Shown in pieces: positions 56,844 to 64,000 of a stretch of DNA of 64,000 nucleotides; within the stretch, counting starts at the first letter, position 1; each line of letters opens with the position of its first letter. A program made the translations under genes and the position numbers. This DNA comes from DASVEE01 sp036399695 (GTDB lineage: Bacteria > Acidobacteriota > Thermoanaerobaculia > Gp7-AA8): the NCBI GenBank assembly GCA_036399695.1, contig DASWMP010000322.1, forward strand, positions 12,039 to 76,038, given 5' to 3'. The notes beneath the pieces are model-generated. The model worked only from the letters and a program-made list of their open reading frames with translations, searched no databases and was not told the origin of the DNA.

Positions 56844-59552
56844 CTACCGTGTCGTGCGCCTCCGCGCGGGCGGCTGTGCCGCGGTGCTGGCCCAGATCTC
56901 CAGCGAGTGGTCCGTCAGCACGAGCACCCGGCCCGGTTGCACCACCATCGCGCGCACGGCGGCCGGCACTTCGAGCTCGGAGCGGTTGCTCCATTCGGGG
57001 AGTGACGGCGTGTAGGTGGCGGGGTTGAAGCCGCGGCCGGTGATGATGGCGCAGTCACCGTCGAGACGGACCCGCTGGGTGGGGTCGGGGGTCGGGATCG
57101 CGGTGAACATCGAGCCGACGGGTTGGAGCTGTTCGTTGAAGACGGCGAGCTCCTGCCCGAGGATGTAGACGGTGCCGTTGCGGAAGGCGATGGAGTTGGC
57201 CGTCGTCGGGCGCGTGGCGGTCGCGGCTGGATGCAGCGGGTCGGCGATGTTGAGCACGCGTGCTTCGGCCGGCTGGTCGAAGAGGGCGTAGGCGCGGCTA
57301 CCGCTGGTCACGACGTCGATCACGCCGCCGGTGAGCGTAGCGGTCGTGGCGAGGGTGCGGGGATCGAGGACCAACGTCTTCTTCTCGCAGCCGGCGGAGA
57401 GGCAACCGCGGGAGATCGAGACCCAGACGGCGTTGCCGGCGGTGTGGATGGCGAGGGGCTGGGTGTCGGGGCCATCGTTGATCGTCGTCTCGCCCAGGGC
57501 GTAGCCGTCGCGGGAGTAGGCCACGACGCGGCCGTTGCCCGAGAGGGTGAAGAGCCGGTCGCTGCCGGCGGCCAGATCGACGAACCCGGTGGCGCTGCGA
57601 ATGGAGTTGATGAGCTGCGGCGTGTCCAGCGTCAGGTCGAAGACGTCGATGCCGCGATTGTCGAAGAGATAGGCGCGATTCCCGTTCGCCGCGAGCTTCC
57701 GATAGTACGCGTTGCCGTTGATCGAGGCGGTGACGGTCGGCGGCTGCGTCGCCGAATCGAGCAGCGCGGAGGTCACGCCTTCGGTCGTCCCGATTACCGC
57801 GAGCTTGTTGTCAGGTGTCGCGGCGACGAAGCTCCCCTCGGCCACCGGCAGCTCGCGGACGACGCGCTGCGTGGCCACGTCCCAGATCAGCAGCGAGCGG
57901 TCCGTGACTTCGAGCACGCGCCGCCCGGCGATAGCCAGCTTGCGTGCGAGGACGGCATTCGACTGCGGAAAGACCGTCACGGTGTTGGCCGCGAAATCGA
58001 CGAAGTTGATGCCGCGGAAGGTGAAGACGGCGGCGGTGCCATCGCCCGCGGCGATGCCGTTCGTCGGCACGCCGTCGATGGTCAGCTCGCCGGTCGGTCT
58101 CGTGAACTCCGCCACACCACCGAACTCGCGCAGGATCGTTTTTCCGTCCGGCGTCTCTTCGGCGAGCGTGATGAGCGTGCCGAAGCGCGCCATCTCGTCC
58201 GCCGGCGGCACGTTGATCTTCACGGGGGCCGGGGCTTGCGCGGAAAGGCTCGCGGACCAGAGCGTGCGGTCGGCGAGGAGCGCGTACGCGGTCGTCCCGA
58301 CGATCGCCGCTGCCTGGATGGCATCGGGGAAGGTGGCGCTCCAGATGGCCGTGGGGGTCGTGGAGACGAGTGTCCAGTGGGTGAGCGTGTTGCCGGACGA
58401 CGTGAGCAGGAAGCCGGTGATGGTGTCGCGGACGGTGTGCGTGCCGTTCGGCGTCCAGTCGCGGGTGAAGCCGAGCGCGCCGCTGGAGTTGATCGAGAGC
58501 TCGGTGATGGTGCCGGAGGAGCTCGTGACGTAGGTGTGCGTCTGCAGCGTGACGACGCTGCCTGCGCTGCCGATTGCGTAACCGTGCAGCGGGTAAGGCT
58601 GCGTGAAGCGGCTGACGTCGTAGGTGAGCAGGCCCGCATCGCCGGCGGCGACGTAGAGGCGGCCGGCGGCGAGCTGCATCGCCAGGACGCGGTTCAGCGT
58701 GCCGCCGCTCGGAATCAGCTCCGCTTCGAACAGCTCCACCGGGTTGCCGGGGAGCGTGAGGTCGACGGCCTGAAAGCGGCGGTCGGTGCCGGCGACGAAG
58801 TGCACGTCCCCGCCGAGGGAGGCGAAGGCGGTGGAGCCGAGAGGGACGGTGCCGGCTTTGGTGGAGGCGTTGAAGAAGATGTCGGTGGACTGGCCGTCGG
58901 AGACGTAGAGGCGGCCGTTGGCGGCGGCGACGGCGCTCGGGCGCGCCAGCGAGGCGATGGTGCCGGTCTTCTGCGGGAGCGCGGGGCTGCTGACGTTGAA
59001 GACCTCGACCGAGGCGTCGCCGTCAGCGGTGTAGAGGGTGATGCCGTCGAGGGCGAAGGCGGTGACGTCGGCGCGGCTGGTGGCGAGCGTGACGTTCGTT
59101 CGCGTGGCGCTCACCGGCGAGAAGATGGCGAAGTGGGCGATGCCGTTCGACGTGGCGGCGAAGAGGTAGTTGTCGAGGATGAGCAGGTCGTTGACGGTGC
59201 CGCCGGCGTCGAAGCCGCCGAGCCGCTCCAGGGCCCGGCCGTTGTAGCGGACGATGCTGATCGTCGAGCCGCTCCCGATGTAGGCGATGCCCCCGCGGAC
59301 GCGGATCACGCGGGTGGAGCCGGGGATGGCGATGCTGTCGATGAGGGCCGGCGGGTCGACGGTGCGGTCGTAGAGATTGACGCCGTAGTTGGTCGCCGTC
59401 CAGAGGTCTGCCTCGACCAGAAGGTCGTAGACGGTGGAGCGGAACTGGACAGACGCCTTCGGGGACCAGGTGCAGGCCGCCTTGGCCGTCGAGACGAGAG
59501 AGAGGAGAAGGAGAAGGGAGACCGCTGTCACACGCCCGCGCATGGGGAGCAT
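56844..59552 (-). CDS. Large secreted beta-propeller protein (LVIVD-type)
   Basis: 902 aa from ATG 59552 (another ATG at 59543 begins the signal peptide proper, MRGRVTAVSLLLLLSLVSTAKA). The mature protein is a series of about 14 blade-like repeats built on '..g.aYi..g..i.vvd' strands (GGIAYIGSGSTISIVRYN, NLLILDNYLFAATSNGIAHFA, GRLYVAAGDAGLLTYDVS), as in LVIVD/YncE-like propellers. Cell-surface or periplasmic. Preceded by family H palindrome. Confidence 0.82.
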   Translation of the reverse strand: MLPMRGRVTAVSLLLLLSLVSTAKAACTWSPKASVQFRSTVYDLLVEADLWTATNYGVNLYDRTVDPPALIDSIAIPGSTRVIRVRGGIAYIGSGSTISIVRYNGRALERLGGFDAGGTVNDLLILDNYLFAATSNGIAHFAIFSPVSATRTNVTLATSRADVTAFALDGITLYTADGDASVEVFNVSSPALPQKTGTIASLARPSAVAAANGRLYVSDGQSTDIFFNASTKAGTVPLGSTAFASLGGDVHFVAGTDRRFQAVDLTLPGNPVELFEAELIPSGGTLNRVLAMQLAAGRLYVAAGDAGLLTYDVSRFTQPYPLHGYAIGSAGSVVTLQTHTYVTSSSGTITELSINSSGALGFTRDWTPNGTHTVRDTITGFLLTSSGNTLTHWTLVSTTPTAIWSATFPDAIQAAAIVGTTAYALLADRTLWSASLSAQAPAPVKINVPPADEMARFGTLITLAEETPDGKTILREFGGVAEFTRPTGELTIDGVPTNGIAAGDGTAAVFTFRGINFVDFAANTVTVFPQSNAVLARKLAIAGRRVLEVTDRSLLIWDVATQRVVRELPVAEGSFVAATPDNKLAVIGTTEGVTSALLDSATQPPTVTASINGNAYYRKLAANGNRAYLFDNRGIDVFDLTLDTPQLINSIRSATGFVDLAAGSDRLFTLSGNGRVVAYSRDGYALGETTINDGPDTQPLAIHTAGNAVWVSISRGCLSAGCEKKTLVLDPRTLATTATLTGGVIDVVTSGSRAYALFDQPAEARVLNIADPLHPAATATRPTTANSIAFRNGTVYILGQELAVFNEQLQPVGSMFTAIPTPDPTQRVRLDGDCAIITGRGFNPATYTPSLPEWSNRSELEVPAAVRAMVVQPGRVLVLTDHSLEIWASTAAQPPARRRTTR

Positions 59553-59594
59553 TTTAGATGATGAGGGAAGGGGCGGTGGCGTAGGGGTGATCAG

Positions 59595-59681
59595 ACCCGA
59601 ATGCAGAACGCAGAACGCAGAACGACGAATGAATGACCGGTCTCCTTTCTCCATTTTGCGTTCTGCGTTGTGCATTCGGGT
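59595..59681. repeat. Family H palindrome (GAACGCA heptads)
   Basis: ACCCGAATGCAGAACGCAGA .. AACGCAGAACG left; TTTTGCGTTCTGCGTTGTGC, then ATTCGGGT right. Upstream of the propeller gene and downstream of mutY. Confidence 0.85.
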
Positions 59682-59702
59682 ACGAGGTGCCGGGTAGATC
59701 GT

Positions 59703-60734
59703 TCACTCTCTAACGACACTCATTAACACTGCCAGCGCCTTCCTCACGTAACTCGGATGCGGCACATCTCCGAGCCGCGCCACATCCACCCACGCGTACT
59801 CGCCATCTCCATCGCGAATGACTTTAGCAATGGTGGCCGCGTAGACCTCGAACTCGATCTTCCGCGTGGTCACGGCGTGCTTGAACGTGCCGAGGAGCTC
59901 CTTCGAGAGCACGCGCAACGGGCGGCCGGAGAGCAGGGACGTATCGCCGTGGGGCAGGTGGAACATCGACGTCATCAGCGGGCCGGATTCGCGGCGGAGC
60001 AGCACGCGGCCGGTGGCGTCGCGGATGACGTAGAGGGGGATGCGCAGGCTGCGCGTCTCCTGCTTTTCTTTTTTCACGGGGAGCTCGTCGATGCGGCGGG
60101 TGGCGCGGGCGACGCAGACGTCGTTCACGGGGCACATGGGGCAGAGGGGATTGCGCGGCTTGCAGATCAGCGCGCCGGTTTCCATCAGCCCCTGGTTGAA
60201 GTTGCGCGGTTCGTTGGAGGCCTGCACGAGGGCGTCGGCGTGCGTCCAGAACCGCGGCGAGCCGACGGGGGCGTCGACGCCGAAGAGGCGGGCCACGATG
60301 CGCGTGACGTTGCCGTCGACGATCGGCGCTTTGGTCCCATAGGCGATGGAGGCGACGGCGCCGGCGGTGTAGCGGCCGATGCCGGGTATGGTCAGCAGCT
60401 CCTCGACGGTCGAGGGAACGCGTCCGCCGAAGCGTTGCTGGACGTCGATCGCTCCCTCGCGGAGCATGCGTGCGCGGCGGTAGTAGCCGAGGCCGGACCA
60501 GGCGGAGGTGACGTCGTCTTCGGAAGCGGCGGCGAGGGCGGTGAGAGTGGGGAAGCGCTCGATGAAGCGCCCGAAGTAGCCGAGCACGACCTCGAGCCTG
60601 GTCTGCTGGGCCATGACCTCGGAGACCCAGACGTGGTACGGATCGTACGTGTTGCGCCAGGGGAGGGAACGCTGGTGGCGAGCGAACCACGATTCGATGT
60701 TGCGGGCAATGGAACTGAGGTCGGGAGCTGGCAA
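59703..60734 (-). CDS. mutY: A/G-specific adenine glycosylase
   Basis: 343 aa from TTG 60734 (best start in frame; no SD). HhH-GPD domain: VMAQQTRLEVVLGYFGRFIERFP, GLGYYRRARMLREGA, IPGIGRYTAGAVASIAYG, catalytic Asp in PIVDGNVTRIVARL. 4Fe-4S loop CKPRNPLCPMCPVNDVC (C-x6-C-x2-C-x5-C). C-terminal NUDIX-like MutT domain (about 225-340). Removes A opposite 8-oxoG. Divergent from gvpL with only 42 bp between, so their promoters share the gap. The much longer ORF upstream is antisense to gvpL. Confidence 0.93.
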   Translation of the reverse strand: MPAPDLSSIARNIESWFARHQRSLPWRNTYDPYHVWVSEVMAQQTRLEVVLGYFGRFIERFPTLTALAAASEDDVTSAWSGLGYYRRARMLREGAIDVQQRFGGRVPSTVEELLTIPGIGRYTAGAVASIAYGTKAPIVDGNVTRIVARLFGVDAPVGSPRFWTHADALVQASNEPRNFNQGLMETGALICKPRNPLCPMCPVNDVCVARATRRIDELPVKKEKQETRSLRIPLYVIRDATGRVLLRRESGPLMTSMFHLPHGDTSLLSGRPLRVLSKELLGTFKHAVTTRKIEFEVYAATIAKVIRDGDGEYAWVDVARLGDVPHPSYVRKALAVLMSVVRE

Positions 60735-60776
60735 CCAGCTTGTATTGTATGCTTTCGGGTCAGTCGAGGAGCCGAT

Positions 60777-61571
60777 GTGAGCGAACAGGTCCAATCCACC
60801 CACTCGGATGCAGAGCAGGGCAAGTACGTGTACTGCATCATCAAGACGGAACAGCCGAAGGACTTCGGCTCGGTCGGCATCGGCGGCCGCGGCGACCGCG
60901 TCTATACCGTCCATTACAAAGAATTTGGCGCGGTCGTATCGAACTGCCCGCTGATCGTCTTCGACCCGACCCGCGAGAACGCGCTGGCCCACGAGCATGT
61001 GAACGAGCTCGTGATGAAGGATTTCACCGTCCTGCCGATGAGCTTCGGCACCGTCTTCCGCACCGAGAACGACATCAAGGAGTTCCTCAAGGGCACGTAC
61101 GAGGCGCTGAGCGACGTCCTCCAGAAGATGGAAGGGAAGATCGAATTCGGCCTGAAGGTGAACTGGGACAAGGACCAGGTCATCAAGGAGATCGAGAACG
61201 AGAACGAGGAGATCCGCCGCCTCAAGGACGAGATTCAGTCGTCGACCTCGACCTCGACCTACTTTTCGCGCATGCAGCTCGGCCGCGTCGTCGAATCGGC
61301 GCTGCAGGCCAAGGCCGACGCGTACGTGACGGAGATCTACGAAGCGCTGCGCGACGCCGCCATCGCCTCCCGCTCGAACAAGCCGATCGGCGACAAGATG
61401 ATCATGAACGCCGCGTTCCTGGTGGAGCGCGATAAGACCAAAACCTTCGACGACCAGATCTCCGAGATCGCCAAAAAGTACGAAAACAAGCTGTCGTTCC
61501 TCTACACGGGGCCGTGGCCGCCGTACAACTTCGTCAACATTCGGTTGAAGCTGGAGCGGGCGGAGCGCTAG
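60777..61571 (+). CDS. gvpL: Gas-vesicle protein GvpL/GvpF family
   Basis: 264 aa from GTG 60777 with GAGGAG upstream. GKYVYCIIKTEQPKDFG at the start and VVSNCPLIVFDPTRENALAHEHVNELVMKDFTVLPMSFGTVFR are the diagnostic GvpL/F segments; the C-terminal part has a coiled coil (IKEIENENEEIRRLKDEIQ) and ends SFLYTGPWPPYNFVNIRLKLE. GvpL/F are minor components needed for vesicle assembly; they can also form membrane-linked complexes. Followed by gvpG and arsA on the same strand. No gvpA visible in the window. Confidence 0.95.
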   Translation: MSEQVQSTHSDAEQGKYVYCIIKTEQPKDFGSVGIGGRGDRVYTVHYKEFGAVVSNCPLIVFDPTRENALAHEHVNELVMKDFTVLPMSFGTVFRTENDIKEFLKGTYEALSDVLQKMEGKIEFGLKVNWDKDQVIKEIENENEEIRRLKDEIQSSTSTSTYFSRMQLGRVVESALQAKADAYVTEIYEALRDAAIASRSNKPIGDKMIMNAAFLVERDKTKTFDDQISEIAKKYENKLSFLYTGPWPPYNFVNIRLKLERAER

Positions 61572-61586
61572 CGGGCCGGAGGCCCG

Positions 61587-61726
61587 CGTTGTCCGTTTCC
61601 CGTTGTCCGTTGTCCGTGCAGTTTCGGTTTTCGGGAGCCAGGTTTCGCTCGCCACCAAAAACCAACAACCAAAAACCAACAACCGTACCGGCCAACGAAC
61701 ACGAACGACACGCTAACGGACAACGA
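61587..61726. repeat. Nested palindrome: family C inside family D
   Basis: Outer D steps TTGTCCG, TTTCCCG, TTGTCCG, TTGTCCG; right arm end CTAACGGACAACG. Inner C: GTTTCGGTTTTCGGG, right side CCAAAAACCAACAACCAAAA. Sits between gvpL and gvpG within the operon. Confidence 0.85.
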
Positions 61727-61728
61727 GT

Positions 61729-62055
61729 ATGGCTTTCCTCCTCGACGACCTCCTCCTCCTCCCCCTTACGGGGCCGATCTCCGGCTTCAAGTGGATCATG
61801 CGCACGGTGCAGAAGCTGGCGGATGAGGAGTTGCTCAACGACCAGCCGTGGAAGGAGCGGCTGATCGAGCTGCAGATGCGGCTGGAGCTCGGCGAGATCA
61901 GCGAAGAGGATTACGTGGTCGAGGAGAAGGTGGTCTTTCAGGCTTTGCGCGACATCCGTGCGCGCCGCGAGGAAATGGCGCGCGAGGCTGCCCGCGCCCG
62001 CGGTGAAGAACACGACGACGGCGGGATCGGGATCTACACCGGATACGGCAAGTGA
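61729..62055 (+). CDS. gvpG: Gas-vesicle protein GvpG
   Basis: 108 aa. MAFLLDDLLLLPLTGPISGFKWIMRTVQKLADEE and ELQMRLELGEISEEDYVVEEKVVFQALRDIRAR match the GvpG family: an N-terminal hydrophobic helix, a helical pair with the LGEISEEEY motif, and a charged tail (RARREEMAREAARARGEEHDD). GvpG is a minor vesicle protein needed for assembly. Overlaps arsA by 4 bases (GTGA). Confidence 0.95.
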   Translation: MAFLLDDLLLLPLTGPISGFKWIMRTVQKLADEELLNDQPWKERLIELQMRLELGEISEEDYVVEEKVVFQALRDIRARREEMAREAARARGEEHDDGGIGIYTGYGK

Positions 62056-63833
62056 GCTCTCTCGCCGCGGCCTTCGACACGCTCGGCAACCGGCGGGTCG
62101 TGCTGTTCGGCGGGAAGGGTGGGGTGGGGAAGACGACCGTCGCCTCGGCTGCCGCGCTGCACCTCGCGCAAACGCGCGACGTGGTGCTTTTCACCACCGA
62201 CCCCGCGTCGAACCTCGCCGATCTCTTCGGCCAATCGCCAACCGCGAACCGCCAACTGATCCTCGAAGCCGTCGATGCCGATGCGCTGTACGCGCGGTTC
62301 CTCTCGACGCACCTCGAGCCGTTCCTGGAGATCGCCGACCGCGGCACCTATCTGGAGCGGGACGAGATGCGGCGGTTCTTCGAGCTGGCGCTGCCGGGCG
62401 TGGACGAGCTGATGGCCTGGATGCGCATCGGGGAGCTGGCGGAGGAGCGGCCGGAGGCGATGATCGTCGTCGACACGGCGCCGACAGGGCACACGGTGCG
62501 GATGCTGTCGTCGTCCACGCATTTCGAGCAGCTCGCGCACGCCCTCGACGCGATGCAGGAGAAGCATCGCGGCCTGGTCTGGCAGTTCACCCGCCGCGAG
62601 GTGCGCGACGCGATGGACGAGTTCATCGACGACTTTGCCTCGCGCGCGGCAAAGCGGCGGGACCTGCTGACCTCCGCCGCCACGGCCTTCGTCCCGGTGA
62701 TGCTGCCCGAGCCCTGGGTCATCGAGCAGACGAAGCGCCTCATCGCCGAGGTGCGGGAAGACGGGCTGGAGGTGCCGTTCGTGGTGCTGAATCGGGCGCG
62801 GGAACCGATCGCCTTCGACGAACGGCTGGTCGTGGCGCCGCGTGCGTGCATGCCGTTGGATTCGGCGGAGAGGCTGGGGGAGTGGAGCCGTGGGGGCGAT
62901 TTCGGATTTCCGATTTCCGATTTCCGGGCTGCGCTCGGCGGCCTTTCCGGAAATCGGAAATCGGAAATCGGAAATCGCGTCGTCCACCGTCTCACCTTCT
63001 TCGCCGGCAAGGGAGGCGTCGGCAAGACCACCCTCGCCTCGGCGACGGCGCTCCGGCTGGCGCGGGAGAATCCGGAGCAGCGCTACACCATCCTCTCCGT
63101 CGATCCGGCGCATGCGCTGCGGGATGTGTTTGCGCAGGAGGCTCCACCGGAGAATCTGGCGGTGGAGATCATCGATACGCGGGCCAAGTGGCGGCGGTTC
63201 CGGGAGACGCTGGGGGACGAGATCGAGCGGGCCATGGAGTCGCTGACGCCGCGCGGGGTGAGCGTGGCGTACGACACGGAGGCGATGAAGCAGCTCGTGG
63301 CCATGGCCCCGCCGGGGGCGGACGAGCTGTTCGCCATCACCCGGCTGGCGAAGCTGGCGGCGGACGGGTCGCAGGCGGCGATCGTGGTCGACACGGCGCC
63401 GACCGGCCATTTTCTCCGTCTGCTCGATCTCCCGAAGACGGCCGGCGAGTGGGTGCGCGAGTTCATGCGCCTCCTCCTCCGCTACAAAGAACTGATCCTC
63501 CCCGGCTCCCTCGGCGAGGAGTTGATCCAGGCGTCCCGGTCCCTCAAGCAGCTCGACGCCACCCTCCATTCGGAGGAGACGGCCGTGGTCGTGGTGACGC
63601 GGCCGGAGCGGATCGTCGTCGCCGAGACGAAGCGGCTGCTGCAGGCGCTGCAGGCGCGCGGGATTGCCGTGGGTGGGGTGGTGGCGAACTACGTCACGCC
63701 GGCCGAGGGGGATGAATGCGACCAGTCGATGCGCGCGTACGAGCTGGCCGCGCTCGAAGAGCTGGGGGAGGTGCGGATGGTGGAGCGGCGGGCGGTGCCG
63801 CCGACGGCGCTGGAGGAGATCGCGGCGTTGTAG
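62052..63833 (+). CDS. Tandem ArsA-type ATPase
   Basis: 593 aa, GTG start inside the gvpG stop (GTGA). Two deviant-Walker ATPase halves: VVLFGGKGGVGKTTVAS near residue 17 and LTFFAGKGGVGKTTLAS near 317, each with a switch motif DTAPTGHT (first) or DTAPTGHF (second). Twin ArsA halves move arsenite or tail-anchored proteins (Get3). The linker around residues 282-309 (GGDFGFPISDFR .. GNRKSEIGN) is encoded by an in-frame family I palindrome. Coupled to gvpL and gvpG, which suggests an assembly or targeting role here rather than arsenite export; no arsB or arsC is adjacent. Confidence 0.9.
   Translation: MSSLAAAFDTLGNRRVVLFGGKGGVGKTTVASAAALHLAQTRDVVLFTTDPASNLADLFGQSPTANRQLILEAVDADALYARFLSTHLEPFLEIADRGTYLERDEMRRFFELALPGVDELMAWMRIGELAEERPEAMIVVDTAPTGHTVRMLSSSTHFEQLAHALDAMQEKHRGLVWQFTRREVRDAMDEFIDDFASRAAKRRDLLTSAATAFVPVMLPEPWVIEQTKRLIAEVREDGLEVPFVVLNRAREPIAFDERLVVAPRACMPLDSAERLGEWSRGGDFGFPISDFRAALGGLSGNRKSEIGNRVVHRLTFFAGKGGVGKTTLASATALRLARENPEQRYTILSVDPAHALRDVFAQEAPPENLAVEIIDTRAKWRRFRETLGDEIERAMESLTPRGVSVAYDTEAMKQLVAMAPPGADELFAITRLAKLAADGSQAAIVVDTAPTGHFLRLLDLPKTAGEWVREFMRLLLRYKELILPGSLGEELIQASRSLKQLDATLHSEETAVVVVTRPERIVVAETKRLLQALQARGIAVGGVVANYVTPAEGDECDQSMRAYELAALEELGEVRMVERRAVPPTALEEIAAL
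62896..62978. repeat. Family I palindrome (GATTTCC heptads) inside arsA
   Basis: Left GATTTCG, GATTTCC, GATTTCC, GATTTCC; right GGAAATC steps (four). The element spans the linker between the two ATPase halves and keeps the frame. Confidence 0.9.
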
Positions 63834-63856
63834 AGGGCTGTTGGGGCGGAGGGGGG

Positions 63857-64000
63857 TGCCTCGCGAGGTACCCCCGCCTACCTCGTGAGGTACCCCCGCC
63901 TACCTCGTGAGGTACCCCCGCCTACCTCGTGAGGTACCCCCGCCTACCTCGTGAGGTACCCCCGCCTACCTCGTGAGGTACCCCCGCCTACCTCGTGAGG
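63857..64000. repeat. 22-bp tandem palindromic array (continues past the edge)
   Basis: Units CCCCCGCCTACCTCGTGAGG plus TA, about six to seven copies to the window edge. Core TACCTCGTGAGGTA is a near-perfect palindrome. First unit has TCGCGAGG. Follows the arsA gene by 24 bp. Confidence 0.88.

Noticed and set aside
57123..59561. 812-aa plus-strand ORF
   Set aside because: Antisense shadow of the secreted beta-propeller; extreme Gly/Arg/Asp/Glu content and no motif.
59757..60776. Long ORF leading into gvpL
   Set aside because: Antisense to mutY; GTG with GAGGAG at 60777 gives the standard GvpL start.
1..64000. tRNA, rRNA, IS elements, transposases, prophage
   Set aside because: Gaps were read for each of these; they contain palindromes, arrays or short spacers only, and no gene of these kinds was recognised.

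Overview
The window is GC-rich, densely coded DNA from a free-living Gram-negative bacterium. Lipoproteins with clear lipoboxes, OmpA- and OmpW-like outer-membrane proteins and an LpxH-like phosphatase imply an outer membrane. The best taxonomic guess is Acidobacteriota or a close relative. This rests on the VWFA-type secreted protein, the secreted beta-propeller, CarD, the DevBCA-like exporter and general codon style; no rRNA or other phylogenetic marker is present, so it stays an inference. I saw no rRNA, tRNA, CRISPR-Cas, prophage or transposase gene.

Layout. 1-2 kb: 3' part of an ABC-2 exporter. 2-6 kb: cell-envelope genes and exonuclease III. 6.2-9.8 kb: a tightly overlapping plus-strand run (45-aa acidic protein, alpha/beta hydrolase, PD-(D/E)XK-like protein, Tat-exported protein, amidase). 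9.9-15.2 kb: a GAF-GAF-GGDEF protein and a TetR-controlled DevBCA-like exporter with a clear operator. 15.4-19.2 kb: M28 peptidase, SLC13/ArsB-type permease, OmpW-like protein. 19.3-21.4 kb: a 21-bp tandem array followed by two unknown genes behind a strong promoter. 21.4-25.7 kb: SDR/AraC pair, BadF/NAGK-type kinase, a lipoprotein and a 51-aa protein. 25.8-31.7 kb: aroA-corC, an MBL-fold hydrolase, LpxH-like and macro-domain proteins, CbpA. 31.9-33.9 kb: glgC-rph. 34-43 kb: two YfhO-type membrane proteins flanking a DUF433/DUF5615 toxin-antitoxin pair, then tyrA, a lipoprotein, methylmalonyl-CoA epimerase and pyrimidine-nucleoside phosphorylase. 43.5-50.7 kb: queC-queE, deoB, carD, lipA, xerD, a lytic transglycosylase. 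50.9-59.6 kb: a RsbU-type phosphatase, several secreted unknowns, an enoyl-CoA hydratase and a large beta-propeller. 59.7-63.8 kb: mutY divergent from a gas-vesicle-type module (GvpL/F, GvpG) coupled to a double ArsA ATPase; the window ends in a 22-bp palindromic tandem array.

The most unusual property is the spacer DNA. Nearly every longer intergenic gap holds an imperfect palindrome from one of about ten sequence families. In six families the arms are built of stepped 7-mers (TTGGCGG/TTGGCAG, TTGTTGG/TTTTTGG, TTGTCCG/TTGCCCG, GAACGCA, GATTTCC, GGGGCTC), in one family of 9-mers (ATGGGACCT and variants). Some elements are nested one inside another. At least five lie in frame inside protein genes (hydrolase, tyrA, yfhO-2 twice, the ArsA linker), and others form the 3' ends of genes, much as Rickettsia palindromic elements do. 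One family of about 180 bp has a conserved loop and occurs in both orientations, which suggests mobility. No mobilising enzyme (for example a REP-associated transposase) was seen here.
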